64,000 nt of DNA, from the NCBI GenBank assembly GCA_965203685.1, contig OZ241908.1:4898001-4962000 (forward strand), in the 5' to 3' direction. Position numbers and translations under genes: made by a program. Under the pieces are notes generated by a model. The model was given only the letters and a program-made list of their open reading frames with translations. It had not been told where the DNA came from and ran no database searches. The stretch comes from VXYL01 sp965203685. Lineage in GTDB: Bacteria > Pseudomonadota > Gammaproteobacteria > Pseudomonadales > Azotimanducaceae. This document shows, in pieces, positions 34,301-41,905 of the stretch (its first letter is position 1; each line of letters starts with the position of its first letter).

Positions 34301-34803
34301 AGGTCGCGCAGCGCGAACTCGCTCGCTCCCGGCATGGTCGAGGACTTGCAGCCATGATCGTCACCCACGGCGAGCAGGACACCGCCATAGGGGCTCGACC
34401 CCGCAGCGTTGCCATGGCGTACAGCATCCATGGACCGGTCCAGGCCCGGCGTCTTGCCGTACCAGAGGCCGTACACGCCCTGGTGCCGGGCGCCCGGGAA
34501 CAGCCCTACCTGCTGCGTTCCCCAAACGGCCGTCGCGGCCAAGTCCTCGTTGACGCCGGGCTGAAAGACCACGCGGTGCTCCGCGAGCAGCGATTTCTGC
34601 TGCCAGAGTTCGCGATCCAGGCCACCGAGGGGCGAGCCGCGGTAGCCTGATACGAAGCCCGCAGTGTCCAGACCGGCCCGCGCGTCAAGCCGCCGCTGGT
34701 CGATCGGCAACCTGGCGAGCGCCTGGATTCCCGTGAGGTAGGCAGTACCGGTTTCGCTCGTGTAACGCGACCGAGCTAGTGCACTTAGGTTCGATTCGTC
34801 CAT
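31354..34803 (-). CDS. fused indolepyruvate:ferredoxin oxidoreductase (alpha-beta type)
   Basis: 1149 residues combining both halves of the enzyme that oxidatively decarboxylates aryl-pyruvates (from aromatic or branched amino acids) to acyl-CoA with ferredoxin. In order: pyrimidine-binding domain of thiamine diphosphate (GFVSGYRGSPLGG, QPGVNEDLAATAVWGTQQ), a central TPP/Mg site (GDGTYFHSG...NDAVAMTGGQ), a cysteine-rich iron-sulfur stretch (CEGCGDCSVQSNC and CNKDLSCLAGFC, about 600-650), the gamma-type domain starting VVAGIGGTGIVTVSQLLG, and a C-terminal domain found in bacterial fusions. Divergent from an Lrp/AsnC-type regulator across 165 bp holding paired operator-like motifs, which suggests amino-acid-responsive control. 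Confidence 0.95.
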   Translation of the reverse strand: MDESNLSALARSRYTSETGTAYLTGIQALARLPIDQRRLDARAGLDTAGFVSGYRGSPLGGLDRELWQQKSLLAEHRVVFQPGVNEDLAATAVWGTQQVGLFPGARHQGVYGLWYGKTPGLDRSMDAVRHGNAAGSSPYGGVLLAVGDDHGCKSSTMPGASEFALRDLNIPVLAPADVEDVLAYGLFGWGLSRYAGCWAAMLVVTDIADSAMSVRIDLEQFRFVQPSGDMDVHIRLADSPLAQEERIVRKLALAAEFAHENGIDRIVAAPRAPRLAVASAGKAYADVREALAGLGLATDRQIAEAGIRLAKVGMTWPLSAAFVGEVCRDVDRILVVEEKRAFLETQMQSILFGKPGVRLIGKDTFPASGEISAPMIKTAVSSILRGASPGPSRNGVETPGKTAKELRMPLYCAGCPHSVSTRVPHGSRAIAGIGCHYMAQWMDRDTYTPTQMGGEGANWIGQAPFTDEGHVFVNLGDGTYFHSGILAIRAAVAAGVNVTYKLLVNDAVAMTGGQPVEGSLSLADVVAQVRAEGVRAIRVVSDSPRRHRRLGLPVRPRTDFDAVQQELREVEGCTVLIYEQTCATELRRRRKRGTVADPDVRVVINDAVCEGCGDCSVQSNCVAVAPLDTEFGTKRSIDQSTCNKDLSCLAGFCPSFVTVTGARPKRMRVDMDDVDALRRELPAPHLAMESANIVVAGIGGTGIVTVSQLLGTAAHLDGLFVSTLDMTGLAQKGGAVISHVRMSPAEAPHSPTRIPAGAADLAIAADLVTLAGQDTRALLSPTRTVAAVNTHLAPTAEFVLRQQDEPAKAATLMELAQSGTSKLEAVDAQALSLGLFGTAACANVLLLGFAYQQGVIPVSVSALERAIALNGVAVADNLAALHYGRAMVHDPARVPALARGGRREAMQPPRSGTLDDRIARRRAFLVRYQDEALATRYEALLDRVRDAEAKVFPGSEVLTAAVADSAFSLYAVKDEYEVARLFTERAMGDHADFAAKLESQFEPGFRIKYNLAPPFLAHLRDRRGRRRKIAVGGWLTPVLRVLAWMRRWRGTALDVFRFLPERRLERELRIRFEADVATVVESLTVDNYDTAVALMRWPDSVKGFGPVKEAAAREAGQRRKRLLDELSNAVRPLPVVRRKRQTPIAATAD

Positions 34804-34848
34804 GCATCACCTCGATCACGTCTTAGCACCGATCATAGGCTCGATCGG

Positions 34849-34906
34849 CTAGGACCTGCGTTTCCTTTTTACGCCTAATCCACCAGTTACTAGGACTGTT
34901 TCCTAG
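34849..34906. promoter_or_regulatory. paired TAGGAC...TTTCCT operator-like motifs
   Basis: CTAGGACTGTTTCCTAG (34890-34906) is a perfect 6-bp inverted repeat with a 5-nt spacer. A related site, TAGGAC-CTGCG-TTTCCT, is at 34850-34866, about four helical turns away, and TTAGGAGAC follows at 34921. The spacing and position between the divergent lrp-like and indolepyruvate oxidoreductase genes fit a multi-site Lrp/AsnC binding region. Confidence 0.55.
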
Positions 34907-34968
34907 CGCACGTCGATTTTTTAGGAGACAATCTCAGACGCCGCTACCAATCGACTGATGGATCTGCC

Positions 34969-35424
34969 ATGGACAACATCGATCGTCGCATCCTGTCCGA
35001 ACTACAGGACAACGCAGACTTGCCGATGCAGGAACTCGGCGACCGCGTCGGGCTGTCGCACACGCCTTGCTGGCGGCGGGTGAAACGCCTCGAAGAGCGC
35101 GGCATCGTCAAGCGGCGAGTCGCCCTGCTCGATGCCGAACAACTCGACCTCGCGGTCAACGTGTTCGTCAACGTCAGCTTGAGACGCCACCAGGAAAACG
35201 CGCTGAACCGATTCGAGACCGCCGTGCAGGACGTTCCAGAGGTCGTCGAGTGCTACTCGGTGTCCGGCGAGACCGATTTCCTGTTGCGCGTGGTGGTCGC
35301 CGACGTGACCGCGTACGAACGCCTCGTGAAGGCAACGCTGGTGCACCTGCCGGAAGTCGGCAACCTGACCTCGACATTCGCGCTGCGGCAGGTGAAGTAC
35401 ACCACGGCGTTGCCGCTCGCCTAG
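34969..35424 (+). CDS. Lrp/AsnC-family transcriptional regulator
   Basis: 151 residues: N-terminal helix-turn-helix (DNIDRRILSELQDNADLPMQ, LGDRVGLSHTPCWRRVKRLE, GIVKRRVALLD) and a C-terminal ligand-binding RAM domain (VPEVVECYSVSGETDFLLRVV...LVKATLVHLPEVGNLTSTFALRQVK; motif in part). Proteins of this class respond to amino acids and wrap DNA as octamers. It is divergent from the indolepyruvate oxidoreductase gene, its probable target, and may also control itself. Confidence 0.92.
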   Translation: MDNIDRRILSELQDNADLPMQELGDRVGLSHTPCWRRVKRLEERGIVKRRVALLDAEQLDLAVNVFVNVSLRRHQENALNRFETAVQDVPEVVECYSVSGETDFLLRVVVADVTAYERLVKATLVHLPEVGNLTSTFALRQVKYTTALPLA

Positions 35425-35512
35425 GTGCTCAACGCCCGGTGGCCTCGCTTCTGCTCGTCGCCGGGAACTGGGACATAATGGGGGCAATCCGCAGGCGAGT
35501 CCGACAGCCCGG

Positions 35513-37093
35513 ATGCGACCGGACGCGAACAGCCCCGCCGACGGCCCGACCAGGCGCCAGCTGCCGATCGGCATCCAGACCTTCCGCACGATCCGCGAGG
35601 AGGGGTACTACTACGTCGACAAGACGCCACATATCCGACGGTTGATCGGCGAGGGCTCGCGCTACTTCCTGTCCCGCCCGCGCCGCTTCGGCAAAAGCCT
35701 GCTGGTGGACACCCTGAAGGAGCTGTTCGAGGCCAGCGAGCCGCTGTTCCGCGGACTCGCAATCCACGGGCGGTGGGACTGGTCCGTGCGTCACCCGGTG
35801 GTGCGCTTGAGCTTCGGCGGCGGCAGCTTCCGGACGACGGAGGGCCTGCGGGAGAACGTGACCGCCCAGTTGGAGGATCTCTCGAGCAAGACGGGTATCG
35901 CCCTGCGTCCCGCCGACGCGGCCGTTTATCTGCGCAGACTGATCGAAGCGTTGCACGAGGGCTCGCGACAGCGCGTGGTGGTGCTGGTAGACGAGTACGA
36001 CAAGCCAATCCTCGACGCGCTGGACGAGCCGGATGTCGCCCGTGCCAATCGCGACTTCTTGCGCGGCTTCTATGGCGTGATCAAGGACAGCGACGCGCAT
36101 GTCCGCTTCGCACTGGTCACCGGGGTGAGCAAGTTCGCGAAGGTCAGCCTTTTCTCCGACCTCAACAATCTCGTCGACATCACGGTCGATCCCCGCCACG
36201 CCACCGTCTGCGGCTACACCGACCGCGACCTCGACACGGTGTTCGCCCCGGAACTGCCCGGCCTCGACCGCGATGCCGTGCGCGACTGGTACAACGGCTA
36301 CGGCTGGCTCGGAGGAAAAAAGGTCTACAACCCCTTCGACGTCTTGCTGCTGTTCCGCAGCCGCCGTTTCGCCGCGCACTGGTTCGAGACCGGCTCGCCG
36401 AAGTTCCTGATCGACACGCTCACACGGCGCGGCGTGAGTTCGGTGGAACTCGACGGCATGGTCGCGAGCGACGAGCTTCTATCCGCATTCGACGTCGACC
36501 ACGTCGGCACCGAGGCGCTGCTGTTCCAAGGCGGCTACCTCACAATCCAGGGCGAGGAGAATTTGGGCGGCAAGCCCTTCTATCGGCTGGGCTACCCCAA
36601 CAGGGAGGTGCGCCAGAGTCTCAACGACAGCCTGCTGCGCGCCCTGACCCCGGAGAAGTCCTTGCGCGAGGGACACGGCGCCCGACTCTACCGGCTGCTG
36701 CTCGCCGGCGACATCGAAGGCCTGGAAGCGCTGCTCAAGGCGTTCTTCGCCAACATCCCGTACCAGTGGCACGTCCGCAACGACATCGCAGACTACGAAG
36801 GTTATTACGCGAGTGTTTTCCACGCCTACTTCATGGCGTTGGAGATGGACGTCCGGGTGGAGGACAGCGCATCGAGCGGGCGGCTGGACATGGCGGTGCT
36901 GGTCGGCGGCCGTGTGTACCTTTTCGAGTTCAAGGTGGCGGAATCGGCGTCGCCGGGTGCCGCGATGGCGCAGCTCAGGAAGAAGGACTACGCGGCGAAG
37001 TACCGGGACCGGGGCGAGCCGATCCATCTGGTTGGAGTCGAGTTCAGCCGGAAAACTCGCAACTTGGTGAGGTTCGAGGTGGCGCCGGCGTAG
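35513..37093 (+). CDS. AAA-ATPase-like protein with C-terminal PD-(D/E)XK nuclease domain
   Basis: 526 residues. N-terminal AAA-ATPase-like domain (PF09820 type): YYYVDKTPHIRRLI, P-loop region FLSRPRRFGKSLLVDTLKELF (about 53-72), Walker B VVVLVDEYDKPILDAL, sensor VTGVSKFAKVSLFSDLNNL, WYNGYGWLGG. C-terminal DUF1703/PD-(D/E)XK domain (from about 400): YEGYYASVFHAYFM, then RLDMAVLVGGRVYLFEFKVAE with the D...ExK residues. Such genes are abundant and patchily distributed, often moving between genomes; a role in defence or DNA processing is suspected but not proven. Its 3' end overlaps a truncated gene on the other strand, which hints that it arrived by insertion. Confidence 0.88.
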   Translation: MRPDANSPADGPTRRQLPIGIQTFRTIREEGYYYVDKTPHIRRLIGEGSRYFLSRPRRFGKSLLVDTLKELFEASEPLFRGLAIHGRWDWSVRHPVVRLSFGGGSFRTTEGLRENVTAQLEDLSSKTGIALRPADAAVYLRRLIEALHEGSRQRVVVLVDEYDKPILDALDEPDVARANRDFLRGFYGVIKDSDAHVRFALVTGVSKFAKVSLFSDLNNLVDITVDPRHATVCGYTDRDLDTVFAPELPGLDRDAVRDWYNGYGWLGGKKVYNPFDVLLLFRSRRFAAHWFETGSPKFLIDTLTRRGVSSVELDGMVASDELLSAFDVDHVGTEALLFQGGYLTIQGEENLGGKPFYRLGYPNREVRQSLNDSLLRALTPEKSLREGHGARLYRLLLAGDIEGLEALLKAFFANIPYQWHVRNDIADYEGYYASVFHAYFMALEMDVRVEDSASSGRLDMAVLVGGRVYLFEFKVAESASPGAAMAQLRKKDYAAKYRDRGEPIHLVGVEFSRKTRNLVRFEVAPA

Positions 37094-37397
37094 ACACCTC
37101 CGCGTCGCAAACCGCGTCTCCCGGTCCTCCGCGTGCGAGAAACCGCCGGCAGGCCAGTCGCCACGAGCACGACCGCGCCAACGCATAGAAGGCGACGCAC
37201 CCCCAGATCAGCTTGAAACCGATACGCTCGGCCACGAGGTCGTAGGTATAGCGATGGACGCGCTCGAACACTAGGTAGTCGGCGACGAACCAAGTGAACA
37301 GGGCGACGTAGAGTAGGACCCCGGGCGACGGCGCTGGGAAGCCGACCCAGTGGTGGGTCAACCACGGCGCGAAGAACCCGGCGATCAAGGGCGTCAC
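37044..37397 (-). pseudogene. truncated sterol-reductase-like (ERG4/ERG24, DUF1295-type) membrane protein
   Basis: A GTG overlapping the SDR stop begins TPLIAGFFAPWLTHHWVGFP and runs through FTWFVADYLVFERVHRYTYD and LVAERIGFKLIWGCVAFYAL. The spacing of the Asp-Tyr, Glu and Thr/Tyr-Asp residues followed by GF-x-L-x-WG matches a stretch near the C-terminal third of sterol C14/C24 reductases and their bacterial relatives. After that the chain becomes an Arg/Pro/Ala-rich tail without membrane character and stops inside the AAA-ATPase gene in antisense. Both the N-terminal two-thirds and the real C-terminus appear missing, so this is a fragment. The family call is moderate. Confidence 0.5.
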
Positions 37398-38173
37398 AGA
37401 TCCTTCATCGCCCACGCCATCGTCCGGATCATCGCTCGACGCGGCACCAAGCGCGTACAGACCTGTGCGGCGACCCGGTTGAACAACCCCGGTGCGAAGC
37501 GCGGCCCGCGCCGGAGTGCGTCGAGGGTCCGCTCGGCGACCTTTTCGGGCGCCATCATCGTCGGCGCATCGCGCTTGAAGGTCCGCGCGTAGCCTGGCGT
37601 CGACGTGCCTCCGGCGCAGCAGGCAACGACATCGATGCCGTGCTCGCGCAACTCCGCCCACAGACCCTCGCCGAGGATGGTGTTGAACGCCTTGCTGGCC
37701 GCGTAGCCGGCGATCCTCGGCGCACCTTGGAAGCCCGCCAGGGAGGACATCAGCACGACGGCACCGCGACGGCGTTCGACCATCGCCGGAAGCAGTGTGC
37801 GCAGCACCGTCACGGGGCCGCGGACGTTGACCCGTACGAGTTTCTCGAGATCGGCCGGCGCGACGTCGAGGAAACGCCCAACGGAGACGAACGCCGCGTT
37901 GTAGACCACGACGCCGATGTCCAGGTCCGCCGTGGCACGTGCGACGATCTCGGCCACCGCGTCGTCCGCCAGGTCCTGGACAAGGCAACGCGTCTCCACG
38001 CCGAAGCGGTCTCGAAGCTCCGCGGCCAGATCACCTAGCAGTTTTTCCTGCCGCGCGATCAGCAGCACGTCCATGCCGCGTTCGGCCAAGCACCGCGCGA
38101 ACGCGGCCCCGATGCCCTCGGACGCGCCAGCAACCACTCCCCAACGTCCGTAGCGCGCAACGAATTCGCTCAC
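37394..38173 (-). CDS. short-chain dehydrogenase/reductase
   Basis: 259 residues, classical SDR: GVVAGASEGIGAAFARCLAERG (cofactor site, about 12-33), NAA at about 93, SSLAGFQGAPRIAGYAASKAF with the Ser, Tyr and Lys of the active site, CCAGGTSTPGY after it. The sequence style (KLLGDLAAELRDRFGVETRCL, C-terminal RRAMIRTMAWAMKDL) is like membrane-associated 17-beta-HSD/ketoacyl reductases. Its stop overlaps the GTG of a truncated sterol-reductase-like gene, so the pair may descend from a sterol or lipid pathway operon. Confidence 0.88.
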   Translation of the reverse strand: MSEFVARYGRWGVVAGASEGIGAAFARCLAERGMDVLLIARQEKLLGDLAAELRDRFGVETRCLVQDLADDAVAEIVARATADLDIGVVVYNAAFVSVGRFLDVAPADLEKLVRVNVRGPVTVLRTLLPAMVERRRGAVVLMSSLAGFQGAPRIAGYAASKAFNTILGEGLWAELREHGIDVVACCAGGTSTPGYARTFKRDAPTMMAPEKVAERTLDALRRGPRFAPGLFNRVAAQVCTRLVPRRAMIRTMAWAMKDL

Positions 38174-38212
38174 CCGCCCTCCGCGCTTCGCTGTTCCCTG
38201 CCCGCAAGCCTA

Positions 38213-38218
38213 TATACT
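38213..38218 (+). promoter_or_regulatory. -10-like TATACT just before PhyH gene
   Basis: TATACT lies 10 bp before the ATG at 38229. A transcript from it would start only a few bases ahead of the coding region, i.e. nearly leaderless. No good -35 is seen. Confidence 0.3.
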
Positions 38219-38228
38219 GGCGAGCGTT

Positions 38229-39275
38229 ATGGATATCCAAGACTGGCCTTCCGCCAAGGCGCTCGCGCCGCTCTACCGCGAACTCAAGCAGCTCGATCTC
38301 CTCGAGCACGTCGCCGAACTCGAGGCGTTCGGATTCACCGTGCTGCCACCCGAAACGGTGGGAACGCCGGAGCAGCATGCGACCATCCGCGACGCCCTGG
38401 TCCGAGTCGCTTGCACCCGACGACAATGCGACGAGGCGGCACTCCCCGAGGTATTCGCTGACGGCCAGGAGTTGATGCGCTTCATGCTCTGGGACGACCC
38501 GGTGTTCGAACCGATCATGGTGCACCCCGCCGCCCTCGGCCTGATCCAGTACCTGCTAGGGACGAACTGCATCCTGAGCCTCTGCGACGGCTGGCTGAAA
38601 GGAAAAGGGGAAGCGCGCACGGGCGTGCACTGCGACTGGGCGCAATTCGAGATGCCCACGTTCCCGCCGGAGCCCTACACCGCGAACTTCAACTACCTGC
38701 TTTCCGACTATTCCAAGGACGACGGTGCCCTCGGCTTCGTACCCGGGAGCCATCGTTGGCGGCGTTGGCCGTCGCCCGAAGAAGCGGCGTACTGGAACGA
38801 CCGGATGCAGCCTGTCGAGGCGCCGATGGGATCGATGATCATCTGGGGCGACCACACCTGGCACGGCTCGTATCCGCGCAAGACCGAGGGCTTAAGGCTG
38901 ATGATGCTCGGCACGTACTGCCGCTCGCACATGCAAACCCAAGAACCGTTCCGGCAGACCGTCACCCAGGACGCGCTCGACCGGAACCCCGTGCGATTCG
39001 GGCGGCTGATGGATGTTGCCGGGGCGTTCCCGTTCGGCAAGTCACCGCCGAGACCGCCGAAGCCAACGGACAAGGCTCCGCGACAAGCCCAGTCGCCGAC
39101 CGGCTACATCAGCCTGTTCGACGAAGAGCCCGCGGCCGGGGCGATCAAGCTGCGTCCACGAACCGACTTCGACGCCTACGACAAGGAGTTCGCGGAACTG
39201 ATTGCCAAGCAGGGCGCGAAAATCCAGTTCCCGGACATGTACCGAACGCCGCCGAAGGAGGCCGACTCCGCCTAG
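38229..39275 (+). CDS. phytanoyl-CoA dioxygenase (PhyH) family protein, copy 1
   Basis: 348 residues of a 2-oxoglutarate/Fe(II) dioxygenase fold. The metal triad is visible: VHCDWAQF (H-x-D) at about 137-143 and the distal His in IIWGDHTWHGSYPR, with the 2-oxoglutarate-binding Arg soon after (TEGLRLMMLG). The last ~85 residues (Pro/Lys-rich, then RPRTDFDAYDKEFAELIAKQ) are an extension beyond the core. Members hydroxylate lipids or natural products. Upstream SDR and truncated sterol-reductase-like genes on the opposite strand give no firm substrate clue. Confidence 0.85.
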   Translation: MDIQDWPSAKALAPLYRELKQLDLLEHVAELEAFGFTVLPPETVGTPEQHATIRDALVRVACTRRQCDEAALPEVFADGQELMRFMLWDDPVFEPIMVHPAALGLIQYLLGTNCILSLCDGWLKGKGEARTGVHCDWAQFEMPTFPPEPYTANFNYLLSDYSKDDGALGFVPGSHRWRRWPSPEEAAYWNDRMQPVEAPMGSMIIWGDHTWHGSYPRKTEGLRLMMLGTYCRSHMQTQEPFRQTVTQDALDRNPVRFGRLMDVAGAFPFGKSPPRPPKPTDKAPRQAQSPTGYISLFDEEPAAGAIKLRPRTDFDAYDKEFAELIAKQGAKIQFPDMYRTPPKEADSA

Positions 39276-39419
39276 CTAAGGACTTGCTGGCACGCGGCCG
39301 GTAGCAACCTATAGGAAAAACGCAGCTTGACCAGCTCGACGCCTGACGCGACCGATTGATCTTGACAACGCACGGCCAACTGGCAGGCTGGGACGTCTGA
39401 AAGCCAGAACGGAGAGGAA

Positions 39420-39779
39420 GTGCTGGTACGACCCGGTGTTCGGAGCCTATGGCGGTTCACGCTACGACCACAGTTGATTCTGCCACCGTCACTGGCCCTG
39501 GTCCTGGCCAGTTGCGCTTGGTCGTACTCTTTCGACCTTCGTGGAGGCGGAACAGGCGAGGTAGACCGCTTCCTCGCGAGATGTTTGCCTCAAGACGTAG
39601 GTGACGCTCGCGCAACGGGCAAGTTCTCAATCGCAAAAGAGATTCCTCGTCAGGAGGCTCATGCCTTGAGAAAGGTCATCAGCAAGGTCAAGAACGGCGA
39701 GCCGCCCAGCGAAGAAGAGTACCGCGCCGCCGGCTGTTTGGCAGACGGAGACACTTACGCTGGCACGGCTGCTGGGTAG
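39420..39779 (+). CDS. small lipoprotein of unknown function
   Basis: 119 residues starting at a GTG with GGAG five bases upstream. A basic N-terminus and hydrophobic run lead to the lipobox LASC (Cys at about 32), so the product is probably lipidated and periplasm-facing. The mature part is ~88 residues, charged, with two further Cys that could form a disulphide. No family recognised. Confidence 0.55.
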   Translation: MLVRPGVRSLWRFTLRPQLILPPSLALVLASCAWSYSFDLRGGGTGEVDRFLARCLPQDVGDARATGKFSIAKEIPRQEAHALRKVISKVKNGEPPSEEEYRAAGCLADGDTYAGTAAG

Positions 39780-39880
39780 CGGATTGTCCCGACCCAGGTG
39801 CTAACGGGCGCCCCGGCGCGCGCGCCTCCGGCACGCTTCCGTCTTCGCGAGTACGCGAAAACGGCGCACCGGTCAGCGGC

Positions 39881-41038
39881 TCAGATGCCAAGATCCAGCT
39901 TGTTGTAGCCGCGCAGGCTCTCCCTAGCCGCGTCGCTCCACTCGAACGACTGCCCGGTGAATGGTCGGTACTCGTAGGGCGTCTCGTCCGGGAAGCGAAG
40001 TCTCCGCGCCTCGATCGCCAGCCCCAGCACCCGCGAACGGCGGCGAACACGATCCTCGTCGTAGATGATCTTGTCGCTCCCCGGCGCATGAATGCCGTTG
40101 CCGCGGGCACCCACCACGCTCGCGCGCGGATGGAAACCGAAGTTCATGGTCACCCGGCACTCGTCGCTGGTGTTGGCGAACGAGCCGTGAACGGCTTGGC
40201 GGTTGGTGATGGCCACGTCGCCGGGTGCGCACAAAAGCGGTACCGCACTGGGCAATCGGTCGGAGCCCGCCGCCGCGCACCAGCCCTTGATGTCCGCCTT
40301 GGCCAGGTGCGAGCCGGGCACCACCCACAGGCCGTTGGCTGCGTTGCAGCCGTAGAGTTGCGCCATGAAGTTGAAGCCATGGCTGCCTTTGTGGAACTTG
40401 GCCGTCTCCCAGTGTGTCGTGCCGTCCTGATGCCAGGCGACGCTGCCGCCAAGGCGCGGCTGCTTGATCCAGATCACCTCGTTGAAGGGCGTGAAATCCG
40501 GACCGTTGAAGGTCTCCGCGACGCGCAGCAGGTCGGGGTGCGCGTACAGGCGGAGCGCCGCATCGGAGAATTGCAGCGAACCGCCGACCACCTGCAACAC
40601 CCACTCCGGCGCGCCTTCCGGCACGGTGGGCTCGATCATCTTGGCCGGATGGCGGCCGTTGTTTCCTGCCGTGCCGCCGATGGGGTCGGACAGCGGCCGC
40701 ACCATGGCCAAGCCGCCGCCCTTGCCGTCCGCGCCGAGAGCCGGGCGTCCTAGGCGGTCGAACTTGCCGCGCGGCTCGGTCGGCGCCCGGTCTTCGATCG
40801 CCCGCACGTCGCGCTCGATGTCGGCCAGTTCTTCCTCGCCGATGACGCCTTCGAACACGTAGAAGCCGTGGCGCCAATAGGACTCGACGATGTCTTCGCA
40901 GAGCGCACCGTCCGCGTCGTACCGGATGGGCCCGCGATTGTCCAAGGCCAGTGCCCGGGCCGTGCCCGCTTCGCGGTAGGCGGCCATCGCCGCCTCGTGT
41001 TCGCCGTAGTCGGACTGCCAAGTCGTCGCTGTGTTCAT
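39881..41038 (-). CDS. phytanoyl-CoA dioxygenase (PhyH) family protein, copy 2
   Basis: 385 residues. Fe(II) ligands: VAWHQDGTTHWE (H-x-D) and the distal His in TNRQAVHGSFANTSDECRVTMNFGF, which also gives the 2-oxoglutarate Arg. N-terminal part includes YWRHGFYVFEGVIGEEELADI, the usual opening helix-strand of the family. GAGGA stands eight bases before the ATG at 41038; an in-frame TTG six bases earlier is less likely. Only distantly similar to copy 1. Downstream of yaaA on the same strand with 10 bp between them. Confidence 0.88.
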   Translation of the reverse strand: MNTATTWQSDYGEHEAAMAAYREAGTARALALDNRGPIRYDADGALCEDIVESYWRHGFYVFEGVIGEEELADIERDVRAIEDRAPTEPRGKFDRLGRPALGADGKGGGLAMVRPLSDPIGGTAGNNGRHPAKMIEPTVPEGAPEWVLQVVGGSLQFSDAALRLYAHPDLLRVAETFNGPDFTPFNEVIWIKQPRLGGSVAWHQDGTTHWETAKFHKGSHGFNFMAQLYGCNAANGLWVVPGSHLAKADIKGWCAAAGSDRLPSAVPLLCAPGDVAITNRQAVHGSFANTSDECRVTMNFGFHPRASVVGARGNGIHAPGSDKIIYDEDRVRRRSRVLGLAIEARRLRFPDETPYEYRPFTGQSFEWSDAARESLRGYNKLDLGI

Positions 41039-41048
41039 TGCCAAGTCC

Positions 41049-41825
41049 TCAAGGTCTCTCGTCGCGAATGAAGGCCAACTCGCCGTTGCGCGAGTGCTCC
41101 CGGGAGTACCGGTAGCCTTCCCAGTCGAAAGCCTTGAGCGCCTTCACCGTTTCGACTCGATTCTTCGCGATGTACGCCGCCATCAGGCCGCGCGCCTTCT
41201 TCGCAAAGAAGCTAATGATCTTGTACTGGCCGTCCCCTTTGTTGCGGTCTAGGAAACGTGCGCCGATCACTTTCGCTTCCAGTCCGTCGGGATTGACCGC
41301 GCCCCAGTATTCGTTGGAGGCGAGGTTGACCAGCGTCTTGTTTCGATGCTTGGCGAGATCCGCGTTCAACGCGTCGGTGATGCGCTCCCCCCAGAACGCA
41401 TAGAGGTCGCGGCCACGTGCATTGGCGAACGCCGTACCCATCTCCAAGCGGTAGGGGTGGATCCGATCCATGGGCTTCAGCAGGCCGTAGAGGCCCGACA
41501 GAATGCGCACCCGGCGCTGCAGCGAGGTGAGTTCGCGGGCATCGAAGTCCCAGGCAGCGAGGCCCATGTAGACGTCGCCTGTAAATGCAAGCGCCGCCTG
41601 CTTGCCGCCGCGAGTCGCCTTGCGCCACTCGTTGTAACGGTTGCAGTTGAGTTCGCCGAGCTTGGTGCTGATGCCCATCAGGTCCGACACCTCGCCCGGC
41701 GCCAGCTTGACGAGATCGTCGATCAACACCGCCGCGTCGTCGAGAAACGCGGGCGTGGAAGCCTTGCGGGTCGTCGGCTTGGTCTCGAAGTCGAGAGACT
41801 TGGCCGGGGAGATGACGGCTAGCAT
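41049..41825 (-). CDS. yaaA: peroxide-stress protein YaaA
   Basis: 258 residues, full-length YaaA (DUF328): MLAVISPAKSLDFE, LMGISTKLGELNCNRYNEW, AALAFTGDVYMGLAAWDF, RILSGLYGLLKPMDRIHPYRLEMGT (in part), NLASNEYWGAV and FFAKKARGLMAAYI. In E. coli YaaA lowers free iron under H2O2 stress and has a DNA-binding fold. Its placement next to Fe(II)-dependent dioxygenase genes on both sides may be coincidental but fits iron handling. Confidence 0.95.
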   Translation of the reverse strand: MLAVISPAKSLDFETKPTTRKASTPAFLDDAAVLIDDLVKLAPGEVSDLMGISTKLGELNCNRYNEWRKATRGGKQAALAFTGDVYMGLAAWDFDARELTSLQRRVRILSGLYGLLKPMDRIHPYRLEMGTAFANARGRDLYAFWGERITDALNADLAKHRNKTLVNLASNEYWGAVNPDGLEAKVIGARFLDRNKGDGQYKIISFFAKKARGLMAAYIAKNRVETVKALKAFDWEGYRYSREHSRNGELAFIRDERP

Positions 41826-41905
41826 GGCGTTAGTCTCCTTGAAGCGCGTGGCGACAATCTATCGGTTGGCGATCCGGCTTTCCAGTTGACCGGGCAGTGA
41901 ACGGC

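Noticed and set aside
31834..34650. 938-codon plus-strand frame inside the indolepyruvate oxidoreductase gene
   Set aside because: Arg/His/Val-rich shadow translation with no motif; the minus-strand gene is full-length and recognisable.
39841..39860. Hairpin TTCGCG-AGTA-CGCGAA as terminator of the PhyH gene at 39881
   Set aside because: The stem is only 6 bp and no U-tract follows on the minus strand, so support is too weak to list.
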